In this document: positions 25,601 to 36,225 of the stretch, in pieces
Layout: every line of letters starts with the position of its first letter
Position numbering within the stretch: position 1 is the first letter of the stretch
Source of the DNA: Apricaphanius iberus
Lineage: Eukaryota; Chordata; Actinopteri; Cyprinodontiformes; Aphaniidae
Length of the DNA stretch: 64,000 nt
Direction: 5' to 3'
Assembly: GCA_028564705.1 (NCBI GenBank)
Contig: JAPXFQ010001147.1
Coordinates: forward strand, 434,001 to 498,000
Translations under genes and position numbers: made by a program
The notes under the pieces: generated by a model
The model's input: the letters and a program-made list of their open reading frames with translations, nothing else
Databases searched by the model: none
What the model was told of the DNA's origin: nothing

Positions 25601-28600
25601 CTGTTTTCAAATCACCCCACTTTGTCGCTGTTTCTAACGACTTTTCAGACCCCCTTTTTTCCCCAAAAAGCACCTAGCGACAAATCTAGAGATATGTATG
25701 ACCACTATTATCTTCTTTCTGTCAAATGTTGTCGCGATATTCCCTGCAGTTGAGACTTGCTCTGCAACCGGACTGTCAGTGCAGGCAGCTTGGCTCATTT
25801 CACCCAGAGTCACACAGAGAGAAAACGCTGATTTCAGCCAGTGACAAACAAATTAGTCTTCTCTTTAAAATTAAGTTAAAAGGAAATCTGCAAGTATATA
25901 AGACCAATCATTGTTTTATAAGCCACACACGAACATCATTCTCTACTCTGCAGAAACTTGTCTGTAACTACGGTGCATCTGCTCCAATCTGCTGCACACC
26001 TGTGTCACATTCAAGTACCGTTCATGTATGGTGAGTTCGGTAACATAGGATTTTTAACACAAAAAACACTTAACATAAGCCATAAACTCATGTTTAATGG
26101 TGGTTGGCAATCAATGTTTGATTCCTTCTAAATGTACCTTTTTTCTTCTTCTTACAAAGTATTAAAAAACAAACAACTATATTCACTCCATAAATTTTTT
26201 CTCGTCTCGACAAATCCTTAATATGGTTCATAATAATTTCATGTCTGAGCAGACTGGTTTTTCACACAGTTTTTGTGGCAAACTGGTTTGTTTTTATTGA
26301 ATGTTGGAGGAGACCGACTGCCCCAAATATATTTTATGTAACGTTTTATTTTCCCTAACTTCCTTACATCTTTAGAATATTTCTTGCTTCAGCATACCTA
26401 ATTAAATTTTAAGGCTAATTAACCGGATCATGCTAAGGTTGAAGATGTACTGGATGGTGGAGAGGGAATTCAATAATTGGAATCAGATGTGTTTAAGTGG
26501 GGGAAAAGTATAAATATAGGCAGTAGAGTGAGTCAGATGTACCGAGCCTGACAGCCTTCGGTGTAGCAGAAACACCCACCTAAACCTTAAAATGACATCG
26601 ACAGATGGTCTCTCACATAATCACAACAACCGTCACTCTCTCCGTTTCAGGATTGCAGCGTACAATTCACAACTGATTTAAAGAGATTGTATATTGGGCC
26701 AAAACACTGACTAATGTAGTCATACTCTAGTCAATGTCATGAACGAGATGTACCCCAAAACTCTGCTTTTGTTAACATTTGCCTGTGAAAATGGGATTTA
26801 AAAAAACAACCATAATCAATTATGAGTATGAAGTAAAAGTTTGTGAATAAGGAGTGAGATTTTATGACTGTGGCAAATTATGAGTCTCCACTTATGAATA
26901 CGGATTGTGTGCTGCCAAAACGGTGACATGAGCATGCAAACTGAGCATGCGTTCAGCATTTGTTTTCTTAGTGGAAACACGGCAGACGAAGAGAAGCGCT
27001 GTGTTACGGATCAAGGTGTTTTTTTGTTAACTGGTTTTGAACTCCCGTCAGTGGTTGCTGTTAGCTACCACATATGTTACTGGGCCAAAGAACACCATTT
27101 AGCCGCCCCTGTTGGTGTCGTTCTCTAAACAGAGTAATAAACTAAGCAGACTGAACCTCTGACCGTAATAATGTGTTATATAATGTTTCAGTGATGATAA
27201 CTTTGTTGTGTGCTGCAGCTGGAAGCTGAACAGAAGGAGAGCTGCTCACCACAGTGTTTCACATAAATGATAAAATAACGTTATTTTTCTCACTCTGTTC
27301 GTTCAGGGACTGTATAGCTTTGGAACCGTCTAAACCAGATGGCACACCAGACCGCAAACGCTACGGCCCGATGAAGCTGCTTCAGTTCCACGAGAACTAC
27401 CGTCCAGCGTACTGGGGCACCTGGAGCAAGAGGAGCTCAAATATTTCTCCTCGCTGCCCCCTCAGGCAGGACAAGGTAAAGCTGGTGTCCAGAATCCGAT
27501 GTGGTCCTGCCTAGCCATGGCTCCTAAAAGGTTATTGTGTTATAAAGTAATATTGAACTAAAACAAATGGTCACGTGTGTGAAGGTGAAAGCTTTTTTTA
27601 TTCTACCACAGGGTTTATTGGACTATGAGGTGGACAGTGATGAAGAATGGGAGGAGGAGGAACCTGGAGAGTCCTTGTCTCATAGTGAAGGGGTAGGTTT
27701 CAATAGATGATCTATGCAACATCGCAATTGGGGTTGCCAAAAATGATTATTTTGATGATCGACTAATCACTGATTATTTAGCCAATTAGTCGACTAATCA
27801 TATAATGTGTAAATTGTATGTTACTGCAGCGGCTGCTCTAATATAACCACGTTACCTCTAAGTGTTATGTAGTATCTAAAATACTATTTAGATGATAGCC
27901 CTTTTATCATAGTTCATATCAACTAATTATAAAATAAAACATTAACTACAGCAAACACATAATGTGTGCTAGGGGAGATGGAAAATACCATCACTACTGT
28001 TAATGTTGCATGTATCAAGTAAAACAACAGCATCTTTAATCAAAACTGCTGTAATACAGAAAGATCCTTCCTGACTACAGCCATTTAAAATCTAAAGTCC
28101 TTTAAAAATTACATTCTGCTAAAATAAGCATTTTATTTTTAATCTAATAATAAAAATTATAAGCAGCAATTTTTTCTTTTTCTTTGGTGTGTTGGTGGTG
28201 ACACCTGTGGCCACACACAAAAACTCTGGCATGGTAGGAACATGTAGCGCTTTGCTGTCTGTTCCGTCTATAAACAGATCAAAAGCAGCCTCTAAGCAGC
28301 AGCAGCTCGAGCCGCAGAGGACCTTACACGAGAGTATCGGCACATTTTCAACAATATGAATGCCGCCGAATGCCCTGGAGAAAACTTGCGAAGCCGATAA
28401 GTCCTGGGAAAAGAGGACATCCAACTACTGTTAATGCTAACGTTAGCAGCTAACAAGCAAATTAGCCTACAGAGTCATCTGTCCTGCTTCGTCTTCAGCC
28501 ACAACAGGCTTCCTTTAAAGATGCTCAAACACCGTTGTACGGCCATGGACAGAAGGTTCTACCTTGTTAATTTTGCATTACATGTGCTCTCAAAACTCTT

Positions 28601-31600
28601 CAGAACAAAAGGACAGGACCATTTAAAGAAAAAACTAAGCCTAAAAAAAACAAAAAACGCCGTTGATTATTTTGTTTGTCAACAACAATTTTGTTTGTTG
28701 ACATCGTCGTGAAGAATCAACTAATTGTGGAAGCCCTAATCACAATTACTAAGTAGTAGGTTAGTAAATTCTGTATTTAAATAATTAAATAAATAAAAGA
28801 TGTGTTACAGTGCTCATGCCCCTTTAAGGAATTAGACCTCTTCTTGAGCCTCGACAATACGTAGTCAAGTGAATTCATCACATCCAGAAGGGAACAGCGC
28901 TGCCAACGCTGCAGCTGTGTTGCTGTAGTTGGTGAGTGTTTAGACTCCTATATCAACTATTTTTCAAGATAAAGCGACTAGTGACAAATGTAGTGACTTT
29001 TTATGGTGTTATTGGATACTTTGAGTTTCTTAACGTGGAAAACGTATTAGGGCTGAACGATCAATTGCATATGCAATTAAATCGCGATTTGGTAAAATGC
29101 GATTTCCTAATCGCAAAGGCTGCAATTTGACTTGATGTAACCATATCTGCTAAAGTCACGTGACTTGCAAACAGCTCAAACAACGCAGGGAGAGAAGGAA
29201 ACGCTGCACTTCAACCAGTTATAAAATGACCAAAAGCTTAACCGAATCCAACACTACACAATATTTGGTACCAAAGAGGAACAGTACATCAGTTGTGAGA
29301 AATCATATCTGCTATGAAAACGTTGATTCTGCGCAACGCCAGGTAATGCAGAACCCGTCTTTGTATTGTTGCTGCCTCACGAGGTAGGCTACAGTACGAA
29401 CCTTTATCAACACCTAAAAACATCACACCACCATATATGAGAGTTGCACGGCTAAACTGACCGCCACCCGTGTTTCAATTTCCACTAAACAAACTTCGAG
29501 GCGACAGGGATCGCTGACCAAGCTGTTTGAAAGAATCGCTCCTTACGAACATAAAAAAAGGCACACTGAAATAATTCGTGCTATAACGGGTTTTATAGCC
29601 AAAAGTATGCTTTGTTAACCATGATGAATAAGCTAGGATTCGATCTCACGAACAAATTTTAGCCACATTTTACCTGCGCTGTATAAAAAATGCCGACAGA
29701 AAGTTAAAGCCGCACCGAAAAAAGCGGAGTATTTTGCAACAACTGACCTGAGATCAAACCGATCTACGGAGTCATACCAGAGTCTGAAAGTGCATTAGAT
29801 CGATGGAGAATTAAAAATCAGAGCTTGTTCCTTCAAGCATCCTACTTCCTGGATAACCACACGGAGGAAAATATTGCAGCCGGAGGGAATTATTAGCTGG
29901 GATCAAAAGGAAGAAAACCTTGATTGCAGAACGACACCGAAGACAATCGAGTGTGATGATTAAAAGTAGATAAAGTTGTTATAATAAGTTAAAATAAGTA
30001 AATAATCTTATGGAATAGAATAAATTATGTATAAAAATCTGTTTATAATACACAATATTTTTGATTGCATTTATTTAAAAAATGCATGACAAAAGCCCCA
30101 CAAAAATAATTGCACATTAAATCGCAATCGCAATATTGAAAAAGAAAAATCGCAATTAGATTATTTTCCAAAATCGTTCAGCCCTAACACGTATGATTAT
30201 TACTGAATGAATACATGCATTAAATTTCTGCATGTCAGTAGAATGTTTGACCGATAGATATTTTATAGCCTAAGAGAGAGCAGCCGAAACATCATACAAA
30301 AAAGTTAAAATATTGATTAATCGTTATATTTAAAGTTTGTATGTGCCTCCCTGGTGAGGTGTTCCGGGTACGTCCCACCGGGAGGAGACCCAGGGGAAGA
30401 CCCAGGACTTGCTGGAGGGATTATGTTACCCAGCTGGCCTGGGAACGCCCCGGGATTCCTCCCGAGGCGTTGGCCCAAGTGGCCGGGGAGAAGGGAAGTC
30501 TAGGTCTACCTGCTTAAGCTACTATCCCCGCGAGCCAACTCCGGATAAGCAAAGGAAGATGGATGGCTGGATGGATGTATGTATGTGGAAAATTTTCATA
30601 AAAAGCTACATTGTGGAAAAAATAATACATCTACTGGGGAGCAGAATGAAAGTACATTTCCTAAACAATTTATATTTTAATTAAATTATAATAAAATATA
30701 CATTTAAATCGGGCACGACAGTGACGTTATGTCTACATCTACCAGCCAGTAGTTGCTGCGGGTTACAGGTTGACAGATACAGTCTCTATCAGGGTTGTCA
30801 CCATCTCAATCTTTTTTTTTTCTTTCTCTTTTTATTATTGATCGCATTTACGCTATGACCCTGGGTGTTGAGTTTTGAGTTCCCTGTAAGTTAAGTCGGT
30901 ATTTGCTTTTTAAACAAGAGGAACGCTGTTAGCTGTACATTAGCTCGGTCCTCTGAGCCAGCGATTGAAATACGATTTACTGTATAAAAAAAATTAATGA
31001 ATAAAACCAATGATCATAAAATAGGCCAGTCTAAGAATGGCATTGGGCGTCGTACTGTAGGAATGAAAATTGCTCTGTTAAGTTTAAGAACTCCTAACTT
31101 ATATGTTTCCGCTGGTATATGAAGAGCATTTTTTGCAGTTTTAAAAAAAGTGTTTTAAAATGACATCGTATATCCTGCCGTTAAACTCCTCTAAAATACA
31201 TTCTTGACTTGACACAGTCCAGGTGGTTCGGTGGGCGTATCGGCAGCAAACCAGGAACCCAAACAGCTAGAATGATGTTTTTATTGTTATAACTACAACC
31301 TAAATAAACTAGATGTCGCTATCATGTTCTATCAAAAGCCTTTATTGTTGACATTGCAATTACATTTTTTTGCAAAATTTTGCAGTCCTGGTATAAAATC
31401 TTCTTAATATCTGTTCCCCTTCATGGAAGGGATATATTTTCCAGGAATTTAGGATTTTCTGCATCCTTGTTGTCCAACAGCAATATAGCTGTCTGAATGT
31501 GAATAACGTTAACCTCCTGCCACAGTCGCTACTTGAAAGAAGGTGAAATGTGTTTTATAGATTCACAACAACTGCTGACCTCGATTTTATTTAATTTTTT

Positions 31601-34600
31601 GCAGGAAGAAGAAGAGGAAGGGGGTGAGGATGATGACGACGATGACGGCTTCTTTGTTCCTCATGGCTATCTCTCAGATGATGAAGGGGCACTGGAGGAA
31701 GAGGTGTCAGTTTGTTTGTTTTTAGCTTGAAGTGGGAAATTTGTTAGGGGTCTCTGGTCTGTTTAATTAAAACACTAATGTGGTTGGATCAAATCAATGG
31801 ACAAGGGACACATTAAATAGTCTGAAACTGAAACTTTGGAAGAAAAAAAAGAAAGGAAAATATACCATGTGTCTCGTTACATGGCTAATAAAAACATGCA
31901 ACTTCGCAGGATGGTGGTGACCTGGAAAAGCAAAAACTACGTCAGAAACTCAAAGCCAGGGAGTGGGACGAGCTGATGTCCAGCAAGAAGATGAAGGTGC
32001 TGGAGGCCGTGGTGAGAGGCTGCGTTTGGGAGGAAGACGGACTTGGTCAGGAGCCCTTCCAGCCTTATGCTGTGTGTCTGATCGAACCTTTACCCACTGT
32101 GGACAACAGCCCCACGCCCGAAGAGCTGCTGCAGAAGGGACAAAGAGAAGAGCAGTGTAAGTCTAAGCACCAGAGGAAACGTTCCATTACTGTTGAAACT
32201 TGTTGAAAGCTCAGTTTACACATTTTTAAACAAGTTATTTCAGGTCACAGTTCATAATTCACATTTTTAAAACAGTTTTTTGTTATTTTCTGCAAAGTGT
32301 TTCATCTATCTAATACTCTCAGATTACTGGCATTTTCACGCAGTGCACACTGTACCCAGCTGCAGCTTTTACTCCTACTGGACATCTTTAAAAACATGGA
32401 GAAATACATATTTACATAATGGTTTTTCTTAATGAGAAATTATTCAACAATCTGATGCGTAAACCAGGGGGGTGGAAAAAAAGTATATTCCCTAGGTGTG
32501 GCATGGCAGAACCACTGCTTTATAGTACCGATTGTAGCTCCCTAACCTTTAACTTTTTTTTCACATCTCAAAACATTAGAAATGGGGTGATCCCACAAGA
32601 TATAAAAGTTTTGATCACTTCAGAATGCATACCAGCAACTTATCTTTGATCAAAAACTTTGTATTCAGTGTTAGGAGTTATGAATTGTATTTGTTTCAGT
32701 TAGTACTGATTCTGATCAATGGTTAAATGTACTGTACTGATCAATTATTAGATATTTAAGATGCCATATCCTGTCAGACAGAAAGAGGTTTCACACAGCA
32801 GTAGACTTGAAACTGTCGTCACTTGATGTGAAATTTTCGTCGCTAGCATTAGCTACTGTAAACGGTTGTCTCCGTACATTCACACGATGAAGATGATGCT
32901 CCAGCTTGTTTTGTTCCAAATTAAGGTTGAAAGCTGAAGAAGTTGAAACGGTACAATTTTGCTGCAATATGCTCAGCCTTCCTGCTGAGATCCTGCTCTC
33001 TCTAGCCCCCAAGATGCCTCCATGGGGGCGGGGACTTCACTTAGATCAGGGTTTCTGAGGGGCATTAAAAGTCGATGGATTTTGCAAAAATTATGGCCTT
33101 AAATGGCAGCTAAACGCATTAAATTTGATAATCGGTGGCATTAAAATTGTTTCAGGACTTTAATGACTAAAATAGTTTTGGAAACGGTAGGGGTGTCACG
33201 ATCTTGATTTTGTATCAAAATAAGTCGAAATTACGTTACGACCTTGCCCATTGAAATCCAAAAGAGGATTGCGATCACCCCCTCCTCCTGTTTACTATGC
33301 GTCCCACTCAGGACTCCGTAGCAACAGTTAGCTGGCTACCGTCTATTTATTCAGATTTCCTCATCACAAAGAACCACACAGCATTTTCTCTAACAAATAA
33401 CTCTCACCAGTTCTCATACAATTCACAACACCAGCTGGTAACATTAACTTCTGTATAACAATAAGAGCATCCCCTGTGAACAGAGCACATTAGCTGAAGG
33501 CAGCTATTAGCAAAGCTACAGTTAAATCACGGTTTGGGCAGATGAAGAAAGAAGCAGCGGGAGCGGAGCTAAAGCTGCTCTTTCTATTCTTAAGTCACCC
33601 GTGAGAAATTTTTGAGTTCCCCGTAAGATAAGTCGATATTTAATTTGTAAACAAGAGGACCGCTGTTAGCTGAATTTTACTGAGTCGAATGAGCGATCTG
33701 GAGCTTGGTCAGTCGTTCTGCAGTAACTGTAAAGAGTCACTAGATGGCAGCCAATCTCTGTTAATCATTTGTTATTTAAACAAGACTGTTGCACTTTATT
33801 TCAAATAAATTATTTCAATTTGACCAATAATGCCTAATGTAATACATTACACAAGAACAATAAAAAATATCATAAATTTTGTCTTTTAAAATAAGATTTA
33901 CTGTATAAAATGTATTGAAATAAACCAATGATCGTCTCTGAAGTCTCTTTACTGTAAAATAAAAATCGAGAATCATATCGTGACCCTAAACTCAAATCGA
34001 ATCAAGGATTTGGAGAATCGTGACACCCTTAGTAAATGGTGATTCTGATACAGGGAAAAATTATTTTACGGCAGTCTGTACTTTTCCAATAAAATATCCC
34101 TTTTAATGTGCAGTGCCATTCCCACTTGACTGACTCCCCATCATATTTCAACAACATTCTCAGGCAAAGTGTAACAAGTTCGCAGATGAAAATAATGAAA
34201 AGATGGAAAGTTTGGCTGCAATTTGTAAAAGTAACTGGGAAACGGAGCTAAACGCAGCATCTGCAGGATTTTTTTTGCAGCCAAAAAATGGTAATGGCAG
34301 CAATTCAACACCGCACCTCGTCATGCATAGCATCATCTTGTGTGTACCGTCTTTGACTGTAAGAAAAGCAGACCCAAGCCCACATACTTTCTCCTCCGCT
34401 GCATCAGCAGCAAAAACACTGGAGATCACTGAGGATGAATGGCTTGTAAAAGCATAAATACGCCATAAAACAAACTTCCCAGCTGTTTGTTTTTTTTAAA
34501 CCTAGCATTAGAAAATGTAGTTTAGCAGGATTATTTTCTTGAAGTGAAGCCGGTATTTTTATACAAATGAACACATTTTTACCTTAAACGTTTGCACTGA

Positions 34601-36046
34601 AAGTTGGCTGTGTTTTGCTTTGGGGAAAAAATAGAAAAAAAATACATAAAAAATGTATAAAAAAAACTTTCAGTGTTTTATTCTCTTAAAATTTCCTTTA
34701 TTGTATCGTTAAACCCGGTATTGTTAAAGTAGCAGTATTGAAAAGTATCTACTGCTACCGATCAGCTGAAAAATTGTCTACTTCTGCTCAGAAGGCAGTT
34801 ACTCATTTCTGGTTCTGTACTGTCCGTATTAAAAGGATATAATCCGGTCTTCATTTTAAGGAACAGCTGTGTTTTAATGGGGATGGCTCAGATTAATGGA
34901 ACAAAGTGTATAATAATATTTTTACAATGTGCTACTCTTTAATCAGAGTTACTTTGGACAAATGTCTTGCATATACTTAATGTAAACCCAGTTTATGGAA
35001 ACACTCCTTCTCTTAGTACTCCAAAGCCAAATGTGATTTATTGTGATGGTTAATTACAATAATGTTAATCTTTTCCCAGTGCTAGGTCAGCTGCTCCCCC
35101 TGCTGCATGGAAACCCCAACAGCAGGAAAGTGATCATCACGGAGTTTCAGGAGTTTTGTCGCCGGCAGAGGTCGTCGCCGTCGAAGCTGTCCAGCCCTCA
35201 GAGCCCTCCAGAAAACATCCCATCCAGGTGAAGCAGTGTTCAATTCATATTCACGCATTCAATTTTAATTATGTGTTCCTCCTGAGGAAATGCACTAGTC
35301 ATTATGTTTACTGTCTGTAAACATCAGAGCTTTCTTCTTTTTCTCTCCAAATCGATCAGAATTCATCTGCGGCGCCTCATCGGCAGCAACGCCGTTTACG
35401 AGAAGCGCTCCACCTATAAACGCTCCTGCTGGTACGTGCACGCAGAGGTCCTGTCCCGCTTTGGCCAGGAGGCTCTTCCAGTTCCGTGCAAGTGGACCTA
35501 CCTCACCACGGGAGCTCGGGAGGAACCCCGTGAAGAACCCCAGGCAGCCACGGGCTCCCAGGGAAACTCTCCCACTACGCCTCAAACTGCTGCCGCCCAG
35601 TCGTCCTCCAGCAAGAGGAAGAGCACCGGCAGCATGTCCATCACCAAGTTCATGAAGAGATGCAACAATCCTGAGCAGGTAAATGTTCGATAAGCTCCCA
35701 CTGCATGGTTTGGATGCCTCCTGATGCAGAAAAATAACCTGTTTCTATCTCTTTATTCTTTCTTAGGCTGAAGCAGTGGAGACGGACGGTTTTCAAGCCG
35801 ACAATGAGGAGGATTATGATGAAGACTGCTTCATTGTGACCACAGGGAGCGGTAAGTTACCAGAGAGCAGCAGAAACTCATATATATAAAGCAGAGACAT
35901 GTTATTTATGGCAAACTTTATCTGACTTTGTAGGTCCCAAGAAAGAGAACCCCCGCCGCGAGGAAGACTGTCTAATGGACGTCAGCCCCTCTGAACCCGC
36001 CTCTCTCCCTGTGGCTAACTCAGCTCCCACACTCTCCACGGCCTGA
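16674..36046 (+). CDS. chaf1a: Chromatin assembly factor 1 subunit A (p150), complete
   Basis: Large subunit of CAF-1, which deposits H3-H4 behind the replication fork via PCNA. Coding exons: 16674-16737, 17850-17897, 18770-19380, 19699-19767, 21090-21334, 21405-21486, 21579-21647, 24173-24390, 27307-27475, 27612-27692, 31605-31703, 31910-32156, 35080-35227, 35360-35678, 35767-35851, 35934-36046; 888 aa (human 956). In order: N-terminal KKLIQARLPFKRLN (33-46); SUMO-binding-type VVIDLTE (114-120); highly charged KER coiled coil (about 265-375); PCNA-type KAEITRFLQKPK (379-390); KFAPFEIKE; YGPMKLLQFHENYRPAYWGTW; acidic ED region (about 526-585) with DGFFVPHGYLSDDEG; LLPLLHGN and CWYVHAEVL of the winged-helix region; TGSMSITKFMK; acidic tail. 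Identity is secure from this domain order. Confidence 0.96.
16738..18769 (+). other. chaf1a: CHAF1A introns 1 and 2
   Basis: Apart from the 48-nt exon at 17850-17897 nothing coding is visible. Contains short simple repeats (a TTTTA run near 17281, TA near 17970 and 18421, a G run near 18145). Confidence 0.5.
19381..21089 (+). other. chaf1a: CHAF1A introns 3 and 4
   Basis: AT-rich sequence around the small exon 19699-19767. No repeat family is recognised with confidence. Confidence 0.45.
21648..23110 (+). other. CHAF1A intron 7, left part
   Basis: No exon. The stretch 22680-23110 is more GC-rich than the rest and holds overlapping short open frames on both strands without family resemblance. 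TTACCGCCCAGGC near 22370 resembles hAT-type ends, but no partner end was found. Confidence 0.35.
23115..24020. mobile_element. hAT-like non-autonomous element split by a retroposon
   Basis: The halves 23115-23409 and 23944-24020 align with the intact 411-bp copy at 47619-48029, sharing AGACGGCCATTTTAAGTCTT, GTGTCTGAAAGGGTAAATAC and the right end ATCGATACCCAGCCCTA. The left terminus is missing. A 534-bp insert interrupts it. Confidence 0.85.
23410..23943 (+). mobile_element. SINE-like retroposon with Pol III promoter and 15-bp target duplication
   Basis: Flanked by a perfect direct repeat AAATTGTGATAATCG (23395-23409 and 23944-23958). Its head has tRNA-type promoter elements: TGGTAGCGCAG as an A-box-like motif and GGTTCGATTCC (23465-23475) as a B box. 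It ends in an A-rich tail of about 30 bases. The target duplication and tail show LINE-type target-primed insertion. The body contains GTTTGCATGTTCTCCCCGTG, a block common in fish repeats. Confidence 0.85.
24605..24930. repeat. Common teleost dispersed repeat
   Basis: Contains GGTAAATGGCCTTTACTTGT, CACACATTCACACACTAGTG and GAAGTGTCTTGCCCAAGGAC in the order known from a very abundant fish interspersed repeat. I recognise the sequence type but cannot name the family. It lies in CHAF1A intron 8. Confidence 0.65.
24931..27306 (+). other. CHAF1A intron 8, right part
   Basis: No exon or clear repeat seen. Several short open frames without resemblance to any family. Confidence 0.4.
27729..28738. 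mobile_element. hAT-like element, about 1.0 kb
   Basis: Ends TGGGGTTGCC and, inverted, TAGGGCTTCC are near-matching terminal repeats. The flanking 8-mers ATCGCAAT (27721-27728) and ATCACAAT (28739-28746) differ at one base, as expected for an old 8-bp target duplication. No intact transposase frame. Inserted in CHAF1A intron 10. Confidence 0.75.
29048..30186. mobile_element. hAT-like element, about 1.14 kb, with 14-bp perfect terminal repeats
   Basis: TAGGGCTGAACGAT opens the element and its exact reverse complement ATCGTTCAGCCCTA closes it. Flanks AAACGTAT (29040-29047) and ACACGTAT (30187-30194) match at 7 of 8 bases. The interior contains only short frames, so it is non-autonomous or a deleted copy. 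Confidence 0.85.
30335..30590 (+). mobile_element. Rex3/RTE-like LINE 3' end
   Basis: GGTGTTCCGGGTACGTCCCA, CGGGAGGAGACCCAGGGGAA and GTGGCCGGGGAGAAGGGAAG are blocks of a very common fish LINE tail. The segment ends in GATG-type units (GATGGATGGCTGGATGGATG), as described for Rex3. It is far more GC-rich than its surroundings. Family name is tentative; the LINE nature is clear. Confidence 0.7.
30590..31300. repeat. Dispersed repeat, copy 2, interrupted
   Basis: Related to 6870-7420 by shared blocks in the same order. The middle (about 30790-31020) holds a deleted relative of the hAT-like element at 33188-34031: GAGTTCCCTGTAAGTTAAGT, TAAACAAGAGGAACGCTGTT and CGATTTACTGTATAAAA match that copy. 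Confidence 0.55.
32157..35079 (+). other. CHAF1A intron 12
   Basis: Holds the hAT-like element at 33188-34031 and otherwise AT-rich sequence with no exon-like block. The open frames near 34160-34457 have no family resemblance or splice support. Confidence 0.45.
33188..34031. mobile_element. hAT-like element, 844 bp
   Basis: Left end TAGGGGTGTCACGATCT and inverted right end TAAGGGTGTCACGATTCT are terminal repeats. The 8-mers GGAAACGG and GTAAATGG on the two sides match at 6 of 8 bases. No intact gene. A deleted relative lies near 30790-31020. Confidence 0.7.
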
Positions 36047-36225
36047 GCCAAGAACAGCCGGCTTTCCCCTCATGGCTCATTATTCATCCTAAAAGCGTCT
36101 CCATTCTTTCGGCTTCACTACCTGCCGTGTCCCCACTGGCAGCCGAAGCTGCGTGTCTGGAAGTTTGTCTCCCCTTTTCCTTTCAAGGTGTTGTAGATGT
36201 TTAGAGAATAAAGCAATAAATTGTG
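36047..36225 (+). terminator. chaf1a: CHAF1A 3' untranslated region and polyadenylation signals
   Basis: Two AATAAA hexamers at 36207-36212 and 36215-36220 follow the TGA by about 165 bases. The short 3' UTR ends before the convergent UBXN6 3' side begins. Confidence 0.75.
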
